From the NCBI GenBank assembly GCA_015522385.1, contig WAMJ01000031.1, positions 1-15,922 on the forward strand: a stretch of 15,922 bases of DNA. The letters are read 5' to 3'. The position numbers were made by a program, and so were the translations under genes. The notes beneath the pieces are model-generated. The model saw only the letters and a program-made list of their open reading frames with translations. It searched no databases and was not told the origin of the DNA. The stretch comes from Candidatus Heimdallarchaeota archaeon. GTDB lineage: Archaea; Asgardarchaeota; Heimdallarchaeia; Heimdallarchaeales; Kariarchaeaceae. Shown here piece after piece: positions 1 to 7,661 of the stretch; positions within the stretch are counted from its first letter, which is position 1, and each line of letters begins with the position of its first letter.

Positions 1-761
1 CCCCCGAATTGGCAGTGGACGAGAGCACATTCTCTCTGGTAAGGAGGAACCAGTACTTGTACTGCGTTGTTCCAGAGACGACTGTCCCATCGGTCTGCAC
101 ATATGGCTTGCCAGATGGTGAACTAATCCTCCTACCAAGGGACAAGGATCTGAGCAACACCATCTCTTTCAAGGGGGTCGACTCGGTAGATGATCTTGTC
201 TCCCTGATAGATAATAAGTACGGGGACTCTCCTTGTGTACTGGCAATGGACATGGAGACATTCGGTGAACACAATACGGGCTACTATGAGTTTCTGTTTG
301 AATTCCTCACCCATCCGCGTGTACAGACCCTCACATTCCGAGATCTGAATTTACGCAGAATTCCAAAGGTTGACAAGATTATCCCTGGTAGTTGGAGCAC
401 TGAGACTCACCATTTTGAGAAGGGGATACCTTATCCACTCTGGGATCATCCTAACAATCCATTACACTCACTCATTCTCGATCACATGGACTTGATTGAA
501 ATCTACGTGGATGGTATCATCGAAAAAATGGAGAATTACGAGGAATTTGAGACCCTGTTCCTCAAGTCCCAACATTCCTGCCAACTGTGGTGGGCTGATG
601 GTCTGGAAGGTTGTTGGTCTCCCTCGATGGTCACCAAGGGGCTAACCCTTCAGACAAAGGTGATCCTCAATGCACCTGCAGATGTGAAAGAAATCTCAGA
701 AAGGATTACTAAAAGAATTTATCGGGCGCTTAGGTATAGATCTCTAGATTCGGAGGGTTAA
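1..761 (+). CDS. GH57-family glycoside hydrolase (alpha-amylase/glucanotransferase-like), 3' part
   Basis: Partial gene whose start lies upstream; the frame is open from position 3 and reads PELAVDES. This matches the third conserved GH57 motif (P-P-E-x-A-V), so the Glu codon at 6-8 is probably the catalytic nucleophile; the TTG at 9 is therefore not a true start. The fourth motif, AMDMETFGEH, is at residues 79-88 counted from that TTG, with Asp81 the likely acid/base. It is followed by a GSW motif (127-129) and PYPLWDHPNNPLH (141-153), and an LKSQHSCQLWWADG segment (185-198) in the place where the family usually carries a conserved helix. The visible part has no membrane segment, so the enzyme is probably cytoplasmic and acts on imported maltodextrins; this is inference. 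Its 3' end overlaps the convergent ATPase gene by 18 bp. Exact specificity (amylase, branching enzyme or 4-alpha-glucanotransferase) cannot be told from this part. Confidence 0.8.
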   Translation, partial: PELAVDESTFSLVRRNQYLYCVVPETTVPSVCTYGLPDGELILLPRDKDLSNTISFKGVDSVDDLVSLIDNKYGDSPCVLAMDMETFGEHNTGYYEFLFEFLTHPRVQTLTFRDLNLRRIPKVDKIIPGSWSTETHHFEKGIPYPLWDHPNNPLHSLILDHMDLIEIYVDGIIEKMENYEEFETLFLKSQHSCQLWWADGLEGCWSPSMVTKGLTLQTKVILNAPADVKEISERITKRIYRALRYRSLDSEG

Positions 762-1832
762 TTCGGTATCGAAGTCAAAGAGGTGAATGTCGCCCTCGTC
801 AATTGTGAGTTGGATCTCCGGATGCTCTTCAAGGAAGCTCTCCGTGAGAAGACCTTTGTGCCTAATTGCCATAAGACCCTGTGGTGTATCGGCATAGAGG
901 AAAGTGTCCGAACCCAAGGGTTCAATGACATCGGGTCTCAACGTGAATTCACCTGCCTTGGTGATCTCGAGGTGCTCGGGTCTCATCCCGATATAGACCT
1001 TCGATCCCACTCTGTTCTCAACATCGAAAAGTTTGGGATTAACCTCCTTAGACCCAATGGGGGTCTCTACAACAATGCTCCCATCTCTCTTAGTGAGTAT
1101 GCCCTCAAGTATATTCATTTCTGGACTCCCAATAAAGGAGGCAACGAATTTATTCTTGGGTCTAAGGTAAACCTCCGTCGGTGAGCCTACTTGCTGAATC
1201 ACCCCTTTGTTCATGATGGCAATTCGGTTAGCCATAGACATAGCTTCCACTTGGTCGTGGGTGACATAGATCGATGTTATCCCTGTCCTTTTCTGGAGTC
1301 TTTGGATCTCGGCCCTCATCTGTACCCTGAGCTTAGCATCGAGGTTGGAGAGGGGCTCGTCGAAGAGGAAGCAGTTGGGATTCCGAATAATTGCTCTACC
1401 CAGCGCTACCCTTTGTCTTTGTCCACCTGAGAGCTGTGCCGGCTTCTTGTCAAGGTGTTCCGTTAATCCTAGGACTGTGGCTGTCTCCTTTACACTCTCC
1501 ATGATTGTCCTTCGGTCCACTCCCTTCAATCTCAGTCCGAACGCGAGATTCTCCTTGATTGTCATATGCGGATAGAGCGCATAGCTCTGAAAGACCATTC
1601 CGATGTTTCTCTGTCTCGGGGGAAGGTGAGTTACTGCCGTATCGTCGAATATTATTGATCCTGCTGTTGGTGTTTCTAGCCCTGCGATCATTCTAAGGGT
1701 TGTAGATTTTCCACAACCAGATGGACCAACCAGTACGAGGAATTCTCCGTCGTGGATATCGAGGTTCAGTGTTCTTACGGCATACTCTTTGCCGAATTTC
1801 TTAGTCAGATTTTCAAGTCTTATTCTTGTCAT
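744..1832 (-). CDS. malK: MalK/UgpC-type sugar ABC transporter ATPase
   Basis: ATP-hydrolysing subunit of a carbohydrate importer, acting as a dimer on the cytoplasmic side of the two permeases. All canonical motifs are intact: Walker A GPSGCGKST (36-44), Q-loop Gln82, signature LSGGQ (134-138), Walker B CFLFDEP (154-160) with Glu159 as the catalytic base, D-loop SNLDAKL (162-168) and switch His192. Residues from about 235 to the end form the TOBE/OB regulatory domain of the MalK group, including GMRPEHL (282-288). At 362 aa it has the usual length. The ATG is preceded by AAGGTGAT, which begins within the stop codon of the permease gene 9 bp upstream, so translation is probably coupled. It is the last gene of the operon and its stop lies inside the convergent GH57 gene. 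MalK-type ATPases can serve several sugar importers, so the substrate is inferred from context. Confidence 0.96.
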   Translation of the reverse strand: MTRIRLENLTKKFGKEYAVRTLNLDIHDGEFLVLVGPSGCGKSTTLRMIAGLETPTAGSIIFDDTAVTHLPPRQRNIGMVFQSYALYPHMTIKENLAFGLRLKGVDRRTIMESVKETATVLGLTEHLDKKPAQLSGGQRQRVALGRAIIRNPNCFLFDEPLSNLDAKLRVQMRAEIQRLQKRTGITSIYVTHDQVEAMSMANRIAIMNKGVIQQVGSPTEVYLRPKNKFVASFIGSPEMNILEGILTKRDGSIVVETPIGSKEVNPKLFDVENRVGSKVYIGMRPEHLEITKAGEFTLRPDVIEPLGSDTFLYADTPQGLMAIRHKGLLTESFLEEHPEIQLTIDEGDIHLFDFDTELTLRI

Positions 1833-1841
1833 ATTATCACC

Positions 1842-3617
1842 TTATCCCTTGATTCCCCCCGAGGCTAATCCAGCAATGAGGAACCTTTGTAGGTAGACGA
1901 ACATCAGCAGTATCGGAAGGGCCACTATTATAGAGAATAGGGCAAGATCTGGATAGTAGTAGTATTGTAGATCAGTTCTGAAAACATTGATGAGGGCGAG
2001 GGAGATCGTGTACTGAGGTTCTGGGGCCTGATATAGAGTCAAGGCAAGAAGGTATTCCGTATAACCTGTTAGGAAGGAGAACAGAAAGGTCGATGCTAGA
2101 CCCGGTAGGGATATAGGGAGAATAACCCGAGTGAAAGCTCCAAGTTGTGTACTCCCATCCACCATGGCTGCTTCCTCTAGATCTTTAGGGATAGAGTCGA
2201 AGTAGCCCTTCATCATAAACGTGGAAAACGGAACCGCAAATGTCGCGTAGGCTACGGTGAGTCCGAAGATCGAGTTGGTAAGTTGTAACTCGTTCCACAT
2301 GACCAATAGTGGGAGGAGGAGGATAATTCCTGGGAACATCTGGGTTCCAAGAACTACGGAGATGAAAGTCTTCTTGGCTGGGAAGTTGAATCGCGAAAGT
2401 GAGTATGCAGATAGACAGGCCATGACCAACCCATACACCGAAACTCCGGTGCAAATGATGGTGGTCACAATGAACCAGTTTCCAATATGTCTTTCAGTTC
2501 CTGTTGAATCTATCAATGTCCACGAGAATTTTCCTGGGGGGAGTCCAAGAAATCTGTCCTCTGCTACGATCATTGAGATGAGAACGAGGAACAGTACCAG
2601 TTCCCCTAATAGCATAGAGAGGAAGAGTATAGAGGTGTTCTTGTTCGATGCCAATTTCTTTGAGACTCTCTCGTAATTGAATTCTTGTATTTTATCAAGC
2701 CACTTCCCCGAGTGATTCAACTGGCTGTACATAAGGATTCCTAGTATGCCACTTAGGACGAAGTAAATCCACGCTATCCACGAGCCTGAGAAGAAAAAGA
2801 ACCTCTTGTAGCTATCGAAGTCCAGTCTCCTCGACGGATCCAATGGCCACAGCGGGAATCCTGCCTGTATTGTCCTCTGCTCATTTACCGAGACAATGAG
2901 GACCCAAATCAGGGGGAAGATTGATATGATGATGAACAACCAGATTATCCCGAATCTAATGAAATTTCCTGTGGAATTGACAAAAGCGAACTTATCCTTC
3001 CTAAACTCAGACAAAATTCCAATGAAAAATATGAAGGTGGCCACAGGTAGTAGATAACTCAGGTGCGTCGAAGATGGGATAAGATAGTAAATCCATGGTG
3101 TTGTCACGTTGTCAATCCTACCCCAAGTCACTCCGTCTAGGTTGTACGAGCTTTGAAGGATGTCCCTTAGAGAAACAAAATTAGCGAGAAGAATGTTTAC
3201 CAATGCGAAGAAGAACGCCGCCCCAATAGACCCCTTGTGTCTTTCTCGGTCAATATCCACCTCTGTCTCCTCACTGGAGAATGTTAATTTCCGAGCCCAC
3301 AAATAGATCTCAATCAGTTTTTTGTCACTGATAAAATAAGTGATGGCTCTCCATAGTCTAAGGAGTACGACATAGAGAAATAGGAAGCTAGAGATGGAGA
3401 AGAAAAAGATGTACAGCGCATCCCCCCTTCCTCCGAAGAGTTCAAGAGTATTTCCGCTATCAGAACTCGTTATTCTGAACAACCAAAACTGTATAATAGT
3501 AAGGTCAATACTCGTGTTTGTCTCTTCAATGTATGATGATCCACTGTGAATGTCCCAGGGGATGACCATTAGTGCTATGACAATATAGTCAATAAATTTT
3601 AATTTCAATTTCTCCAT
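1842..3617 (-). CDS. malG: MalG-type sugar ABC permease with N-terminal membrane extension and core insertion
   Basis: Inner permease subunit of the alpha-glucoside importer. The C-terminal half is a clear MalG: EAA loop EEAAMVDGSTQLGAF (481-495) ending in LPISLP (500-505), which contacts the ATPase, and the terminal GLASGGIKG (583-591), close to the GLTAGGVKG ending of E. coli MalG. Core helix 1 is at about 222-244 (IFPLIWVLIVSV). MalG proteins are usually about 280-300 aa; this one is 591. The excess is a roughly 220-aa N-terminal part with about four hydrophobic helices (near 9-20, 67-90, 130-150 and 182-203) and an insertion at about 271-378 carrying two more. The start is well supported: TAAGGAGG lies 7 bases before the ATG, and its TAA is the stop codon of the preceding permease gene. 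The function of the extra helices is unknown. Confidence 0.93.
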   Translation of the reverse strand: MEKLKLKFIDYIVIALMVIPWDIHSGSSYIEETNTSIDLTIIQFWLFRITSSDSGNTLELFGGRGDALYIFFFSISSFLFLYVVLLRLWRAITYFISDKKLIEIYLWARKLTFSSEETEVDIDRERHKGSIGAAFFFALVNILLANFVSLRDILQSSYNLDGVTWGRIDNVTTPWIYYLIPSSTHLSYLLPVATFIFFIGILSEFRKDKFAFVNSTGNFIRFGIIWLFIIISIFPLIWVLIVSVNEQRTIQAGFPLWPLDPSRRLDFDSYKRFFFFSGSWIAWIYFVLSGILGILMYSQLNHSGKWLDKIQEFNYERVSKKLASNKNTSILFLSMLLGELVLFLVLISMIVAEDRFLGLPPGKFSWTLIDSTGTERHIGNWFIVTTIICTGVSVYGLVMACLSAYSLSRFNFPAKKTFISVVLGTQMFPGIILLLPLLVMWNELQLTNSIFGLTVAYATFAVPFSTFMMKGYFDSIPKDLEEAAMVDGSTQLGAFTRVILPISLPGLASTFLFSFLTGYTEYLLALTLYQAPEPQYTISLALINVFRTDLQYYYYPDLALFSIIVALPILLMFVYLQRFLIAGLASGGIKG

Positions 3618-3629
3618 AATATTGCCTCC

Positions 3630-5834
3630 TTATAGTTCGTACGGTCCCTTCCCGACGAAGAGGGCGTATATAAAGCTGAATCCTGCGACCATGAGGAACA
3701 GGACAAAGCTAAAGGTTGCTGCGATACTCCAATTCCCTCCACTGAACACATTGAAGATATAGACTATCAGGATGTAGTAGTCCTCGACCGACAAAGTCGA
3801 GGCCTTGTCGAATGTCAACAGATAGATCACGTTGAAAAGGTTAAATGTCCACAAAAATCCGAGAAGACTGACAACAAATACCGTGGGTTTAATCAGCGGT
3901 AATGTGATCTTAAAGAACTTCGTGAACCTCGTTGCTCCGTCGATCTCTGCAGCCTCGTAGACATCGTTGGGTATAGACTGAAGAGCTGCGAGTATAGAGA
4001 CCATAATGAAAGGATATCCCAGCCAGATATTGACCAGAATAGCAGTCATCAGGATATTGTCCGAATTCATCCACAGTGTAGTCGGTAGGTGGAGCAGATT
4101 TAGTATCATATTTATTGCTCCAGCCTCATTGTCGAAGATGAATGCCCCGAAAATCGAAATTGTGATAAAGTTAGGCACTGCCCAAGGAATGATCATGATT
4201 GCACGGGCCACCCCTCTGCCCCTGAATTCAGTATTCATCAGAAGGGCAAGAAGGGTTCCCAAAATCAGATGGGAGACCACACTCGCTAAGGTCCAGATCA
4301 CAGTGTTCCTGAACACTGGTACTGGTGAGGGGTCAATGAAAAGCGATGATTTCTCGTCAATGAATGCCTCGTAACTCGGGACAAAGATTCTTCCTATAAT
4401 CCATATATTTATGGATATGAGAGTTGCTACTATGAGGAGTTTAGAGAAGTTTCTCGCTGCCCATAGGTCAATCGTGTCTGCATAGCTCCAAGCGTACTTT
4501 GCCAGCAATAACGGGATAAAGAAGAACATAGCAATCCATACCAAATCCGTATTGATGAGGAACCTATAGTTCTCGAAACCAACGTTCTCATTGCGCAAAG
4601 TTAAGGAGTAGTACGCATAGGATCTTGTTCTTATGTTCTGGAAGGAGAGGTAGAGTGCGACCAGTATTGGGATGTAGAGCTCAAAGATCAACATCAGGAC
4701 AGTCGGCATCACGAAACCATAAGCGAGCTTTGACTGTGAGAGCCTGAACCTGAATGAGGGGTCGAATGAGAGGTAAGTAATGTGCATTGATACCGCGATG
4801 GTGTAGATGTATCCTGGTTGTGAGAGGAAGGTTCGCATGCCTACTATTCCCTCAAGACCGAGGAACACGAACACGACTCCTATAATCCCGAGATAACCCG
4901 CTACCTGCAAAATCCGGTTGAATGAGTGGGTTCTCTTGCCTTTTTGGTAAGTAAACATCGGAAGGAGTTCGGCATAATCCTCATCAGGTTCTCCAAATCT
5001 ATATCCTCCCTGCTTGAAGAGGTACATGGCTAAGATGGCTATCCCCACTCCAATCAAGATGACGAACTCATTGCTGTTCGTCAGAAGGATCACTGAAAGA
5101 ATCATGAAGAGTGTCGTCATGACAATAGACAGGTATTTCCAATCTACCTCAAAGGTCAATTGTGCATCAGAGAGTGATCCCAGGTCATCAGAGTAATTCA
5201 CCAGTTGACCTCTTCTCTCCTTGTAAATGAAATATGAGGAGAGTAATACTGTTATCACTCCCGAGACTATAATCAGTAATGCTCCTAGGAGAATGAAAGG
5301 TTGGTAGCCCTCTACTCTCGTGTAGTAACTCGGAGTACCTGGAAACTTGATAAGTGGATTCACTATTGGTCTCCAGCCTTCTGGAATAAGAGGTGGTCCA
5401 TCATAGTATACATAGGAATTGTCTGATGTCTGATAAAAATACCTTAGCTGCCAAATTCTTTGAAAGGGAATAACTATTTGTAAAACACCCAATATTAGGA
5501 GAAGGGAGTACCTCAAGAACTCATCCCCTTCGATACTCTGTAGGAACGTAAGATAGAACCCGAACAGAATAGATCCAAGTGTGATGAAAAATAATGGTGA
5601 TTCATAATAATTTGGGCGGAGCCCGAAACTAGTCTCTTTTTGTGAGAGGAAGGGTATGATGATGTATCCCGCGATATAGAGTACAAGACCAATAATAATT
5701 CCAAACCGTATGTTAGGGAGTATTCTATCAACAAATCTCTTTCTGAATACTCTAATTGCAACACCAATTGGTCTCCCAGAGCCAATTTGAAACTTGTCCA
5801 TTGGATCTACGGATTCTTGAACATCACCTGTCAT
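3630..5834 (-). CDS. malF: MalF-type sugar ABC permease with large N-terminal membrane extension
   Basis: Partner permease of the MalG-like subunit in the sugar importer. The MalF core begins near residue 368, with core helix 1 at about 373-397. Helix 2 starts at FRNTVIWTLASVV (508-520), followed by IIPWAVPNFITISIFGAF (548-565). The EAA loop YEAAEIDGATRFTKFF (626-641) continues into ITLPLIKP (643-650) and would dock to the ATPase. At 734 aa it is much longer than the roughly 300 aa of short archaeal/bacterial MalF proteins and the 514 aa of E. coli MalF. The excess is an N-terminal region of about 367 aa with some eight hydrophobic segments (for example 43-63, 80-98, 106-124, 178-203, 233-252, 309-332), and a two-helix insertion at about 424-505. 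The ATG follows AAAGGAGAG by about 8 bases. A strong TATA box upstream suggests it heads its own transcript with the malG- and malK-like genes. Confidence 0.93.
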   Translation of the reverse strand: MTGDVQESVDPMDKFQIGSGRPIGVAIRVFRKRFVDRILPNIRFGIIIGLVLYIAGYIIIPFLSQKETSFGLRPNYYESPLFFITLGSILFGFYLTFLQSIEGDEFLRYSLLLILGVLQIVIPFQRIWQLRYFYQTSDNSYVYYDGPPLIPEGWRPIVNPLIKFPGTPSYYTRVEGYQPFILLGALLIIVSGVITVLLSSYFIYKERRGQLVNYSDDLGSLSDAQLTFEVDWKYLSIVMTTLFMILSVILLTNSNEFVILIGVGIAILAMYLFKQGGYRFGEPDEDYAELLPMFTYQKGKRTHSFNRILQVAGYLGIIGVVFVFLGLEGIVGMRTFLSQPGYIYTIAVSMHITYLSFDPSFRFRLSQSKLAYGFVMPTVLMLIFELYIPILVALYLSFQNIRTRSYAYYSLTLRNENVGFENYRFLINTDLVWIAMFFFIPLLLAKYAWSYADTIDLWAARNFSKLLIVATLISINIWIIGRIFVPSYEAFIDEKSSLFIDPSPVPVFRNTVIWTLASVVSHLILGTLLALLMNTEFRGRGVARAIMIIPWAVPNFITISIFGAFIFDNEAGAINMILNLLHLPTTLWMNSDNILMTAILVNIWLGYPFIMVSILAALQSIPNDVYEAAEIDGATRFTKFFKITLPLIKPTVFVVSLLGFLWTFNLFNVIYLLTFDKASTLSVEDYYILIVYIFNVFSGGNWSIAATFSFVLFLMVAGFSFIYALFVGKGPYEL

Positions 5835-5856
5835 ACTCTGCTCTCCTTTCTCGGTT

Positions 5857-5879
5857 AACTAGCTCAAAATCTACTAGTT
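5857..5879. promoter_or_regulatory. Inverted repeat next to the permease promoter, possible operator
   Basis: AACTAG at 5857-5862 and its exact reverse complement CTAGTT at 5874-5879 are separated by 11 bp. The repeat lies directly downstream of the TATA box of the permease operon and spans the predicted transcription start (about 5859 on the minus strand). This is where archaeal repressors often bind. It could be a sugar-responsive operator, but two 6-bp arms can arise by chance in AT-rich DNA and no regulator is encoded in the window. Confidence 0.35.
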
Positions 5880-5892
5880 CTTATAAAACCTG
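5879..5892 (-). promoter_or_regulatory. TATA-box promoter of the permease-ATPase operon
   Basis: On the minus strand the sequence reads AGGTTTTATAAGAA, with a TTTTATAA core at 5881-5888, one of the clearest archaeal TATA boxes in the window. Normal TATA-to-start spacing of about 25 bp puts the transcription start near 5859, giving a leader of about 24 nt that holds the ribosome binding site of the MalF-like gene. It would separate expression of the permeases and ATPase from that of the binding protein. Confidence 0.6.
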
Positions 5893-5900
5893 CCGATGTT

Positions 5901-5914
5901 AAAGAAAATGAAAG
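5901..5914 (-). terminator. Possible T-rich terminator after the binding-protein gene
   Basis: The minus strand reads CTTTCATTTTCTTT 27 bases after the stop codon of the binding-protein gene and just before the next TATA box. Archaeal RNA polymerase stops at T-rich tracts without needing a hairpin. Partial termination here would leave the binding protein more abundant than the permeases, as is common in such systems. The tract is interrupted by C and A, so the call is weak. Confidence 0.3.
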
Positions 5915-5940
5915 CTTAGATTGTGTATGGTTGAATTAAA

Positions 5941-7506
5941 TCAAATTTGCTTCTTCCGACGCGGGAAGACCAGTGCTACCATCCCTAAGGTCAATATGAC
6001 CACAAAAGTTTGCAGTGGCGTATCCTGTGTTTCAGACTCTCCAATCGTGGGAGCTTCTGAAATACTCGTTGTGGCTGAAGAAGTGCCTATATCACTGGTT
6101 GGGGGTTGATCATCAATTTCTCCGAATTGCGAGAAGTAATTGTTCCATTTTGTCAGGGTCTTCGCAATAGTGGTCTCGATATCCTGTTCTTCCAGAAGAT
6201 GGCTTTGGAGTTCTTCGGCAAAGAACCCGTCCATGGTAATGAAGTAGGGATGCACAGGTCTTGGGAAAGAGTTGTCAAGGTTTAACCTGAATCCCTTGAT
6301 ATACTGATCTTCTGCGGGGACATAAGAATCTGTGGTATCAAAGTCAGTGGTGTAGAATGACTTGAGTGGAGATACAAGGTGGTTGAGCTTACCCCTGAGG
6401 TAGTTCGCCTCGGGTCCCGCAAGGTACTTCATGAACTCGAAGGTAATCTGCTTGTTCGCCTCAGGAACCTTCTTACTCATCACGTAGGCATGACCTCCTA
6501 TATGCATTCCCTGAAAAGTTGTTCCGTCATCAAGCACGGTCTTCGGAACTTCCATAAAACCGAGGTTATCGGGACCGACCCAATCCGGTGCAGTTTCCCC
6601 GAAAAGTGTCTCATACGCAGTCTTGTTGAACATTGGTGCATTCTCAAGAAAGTTCCTCAGTTCCCAAGGACCCTGCTGAATCATGGCCACTTTTCCGTTC
6701 ATAAAGAATTCATTGAGATTGCTGTAGGTCTGTAGATCCCTTGATGGTGTAACGCCTTTATACGGGTAGGTTGGATCCTGCCACTTGTTTCCAATTAGGT
6801 TGTCCATGTACTGGATTGCATCCCTTGTCGCTTGTGAATCAAGCGCGATATTTGCCTGCTTCACGCTGTTGGGGTCAAAGTACTGTCCACCAAACCCGTA
6901 GAATATCGGGAGGAAGTGGTAGGTCATATGCGCGAGGTTGAAACCGTATGTCCAGTCATCCTGATTTGAGGACGTCACATCGGTTAGGTTATACGCTACC
7001 TCAGCGAATTCATCGAATGTGAATCCACCTTCTGGAACGCTAATGTTGGCCAACTCGAATGTGTGTTTGTTGTACATCAGACCTAGGGTATCGACGACCT
7101 GTGGAATACCGTAGGTCGTTCCTCTCCACTGAACTAACCTTAGTGCTTCATCAAGGTAGTCGCTGGGATTCCAATTGTAGTCATCAAGTGGTTCGAAAAC
7201 CTTCTGATTAGCCCAATTTGTGATCCATGTTACGTCCGCTCTTAGGACATTGGGCTCTGTACCTGCTATCAGAGCATTGTAGTAGCTTTGTTCGGTATCG
7301 AAGTACCCAATTTGCCGGGCATCGACTGTGACACCGGGGTTATTAGCCTCGAAGTTCGCAATGAGCGTGTCGTAGAGTGCCCCCTCGATTGCGCCCTCTG
7401 TGTACCAAAACGTGATTGTAACATTCGTCTGTCCATAGACTACTGGTGCCTTGAATGCGGCGATAAGCAGAACAGAGAAGACGACGATAAATGCTTTCTT
7501 TCTCAT
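5941..7506 (-). CDS. Extracellular sugar-binding protein with C-terminal membrane anchor
   Basis: Solute-binding protein of the MalE-like family (bacterial extracellular solute-binding protein family 1 type), 521 aa, which captures oligosaccharides outside the cell and delivers them to the permeases. Residues 1-25 form a Sec-type signal peptide (basic MRKK start, hydrophobic core, VVYGQ cleavage region). The mature protein starts TNVTITFWYTEG, and GKVAMIQQGPWELRNF (271-286) corresponds to the conserved G-K-x-A-M...GPW motif of maltose-type binding proteins. There is no lipobox cysteine. Instead a Ser/Thr-rich linker (about 467-496) leads to one hydrophobic helix (about 497-514) and a terminal RRKK, so the protein is probably tethered at its C-terminus. 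The ATG follows a weak AAAGGATGA ribosome binding site. The gene precedes the permease genes on the same strand with a 106-bp gap. Maltodextrin as ligand is inferred from the neighbouring GH57 enzymes; another oligosaccharide is possible. Confidence 0.9.
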   Translation of the reverse strand: MRKKAFIVVFSVLLIAAFKAPVVYGQTNVTITFWYTEGAIEGALYDTLIANFEANNPGVTVDARQIGYFDTEQSYYNALIAGTEPNVLRADVTWITNWANQKVFEPLDDYNWNPSDYLDEALRLVQWRGTTYGIPQVVDTLGLMYNKHTFELANISVPEGGFTFDEFAEVAYNLTDVTSSNQDDWTYGFNLAHMTYHFLPIFYGFGGQYFDPNSVKQANIALDSQATRDAIQYMDNLIGNKWQDPTYPYKGVTPSRDLQTYSNLNEFFMNGKVAMIQQGPWELRNFLENAPMFNKTAYETLFGETAPDWVGPDNLGFMEVPKTVLDDGTTFQGMHIGGHAYVMSKKVPEANKQITFEFMKYLAGPEANYLRGKLNHLVSPLKSFYTTDFDTTDSYVPAEDQYIKGFRLNLDNSFPRPVHPYFITMDGFFAEELQSHLLEEQDIETTIAKTLTKWNNYFSQFGEIDDQPPTSDIGTSSATTSISEAPTIGESETQDTPLQTFVVILTLGMVALVFPRRKKQI

Positions 7507-7539
7507 GGTAATGTCATCCTTTCAGTTAGACTACAATTA

Positions 7540-7550
7540 TTAATTATATC
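7540..7550 (-). promoter_or_regulatory. Candidate TATA box for the binding-protein gene
   Basis: On the minus strand this reads GATATAATTAA, about 35-45 bases upstream of the ATG at 7506. It predicts transcription starting near 7519 and a short leader of about 12 nt with only a weak ribosome binding site. Other AT-rich stretches in the divergent region, such as CTTATTTTACG further upstream, could serve instead. Confidence 0.35.
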
Positions 7551-7644
7551 TATTCGCCCACTATTGAATCGTAAAATAAGCTCTTCTGCTCTATGTACAG
7601 ATGAACTATTCATTCTATACGTTTATATCCTGTACGAGCAAATG

Positions 7645-7654
7645 CTTTAAATTT
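7645..7654 (+). promoter_or_regulatory. TATA-box promoter for the PKD surface-protein gene
   Basis: CTTTAAATTT, preceded by the purine-rich GAGCAAATG that could act as the BRE, lies about 60 bases before the ATG at 7710. Transcription would start near 7675, leaving a leader of about 35 nt. The leader holds a good ribosome binding site, AGAGGTAA at 7697-7704. A second TATA-like stretch, GTTTATAT at 7621-7628, lies just upstream. Confidence 0.5.
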
Positions 7655-7661
7655 CACTGAT

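Noticed and set aside
9..11. TTG as the start codon of the left-edge GH57 gene
   Set aside because: The frame is open upstream and the codons just before it complete the conserved P-E-x-A-V catalytic motif, so the true start is outside the window.
783..1184. Plus-strand open frame of 133 codons opposite the ATPase gene
   Set aside because: It lies fully antisense to a MalK gene with all motifs intact; its product has no recognisable domain and no ribosome binding site was seen.
2257..2676. Plus-strand open frame of 139 codons opposite the MalG-like gene
   Set aside because: Antisense shadow of the permease core; composition reflects the complementary strand of hydrophobic codons and no start signal supports it.
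3618..3629. Possible frameshift splitting one long permease into the two permease genes
   Set aside because: Each gene has its own core helices, EAA loop and ribosome binding site; they are the two standard subunits, MalF and MalG.
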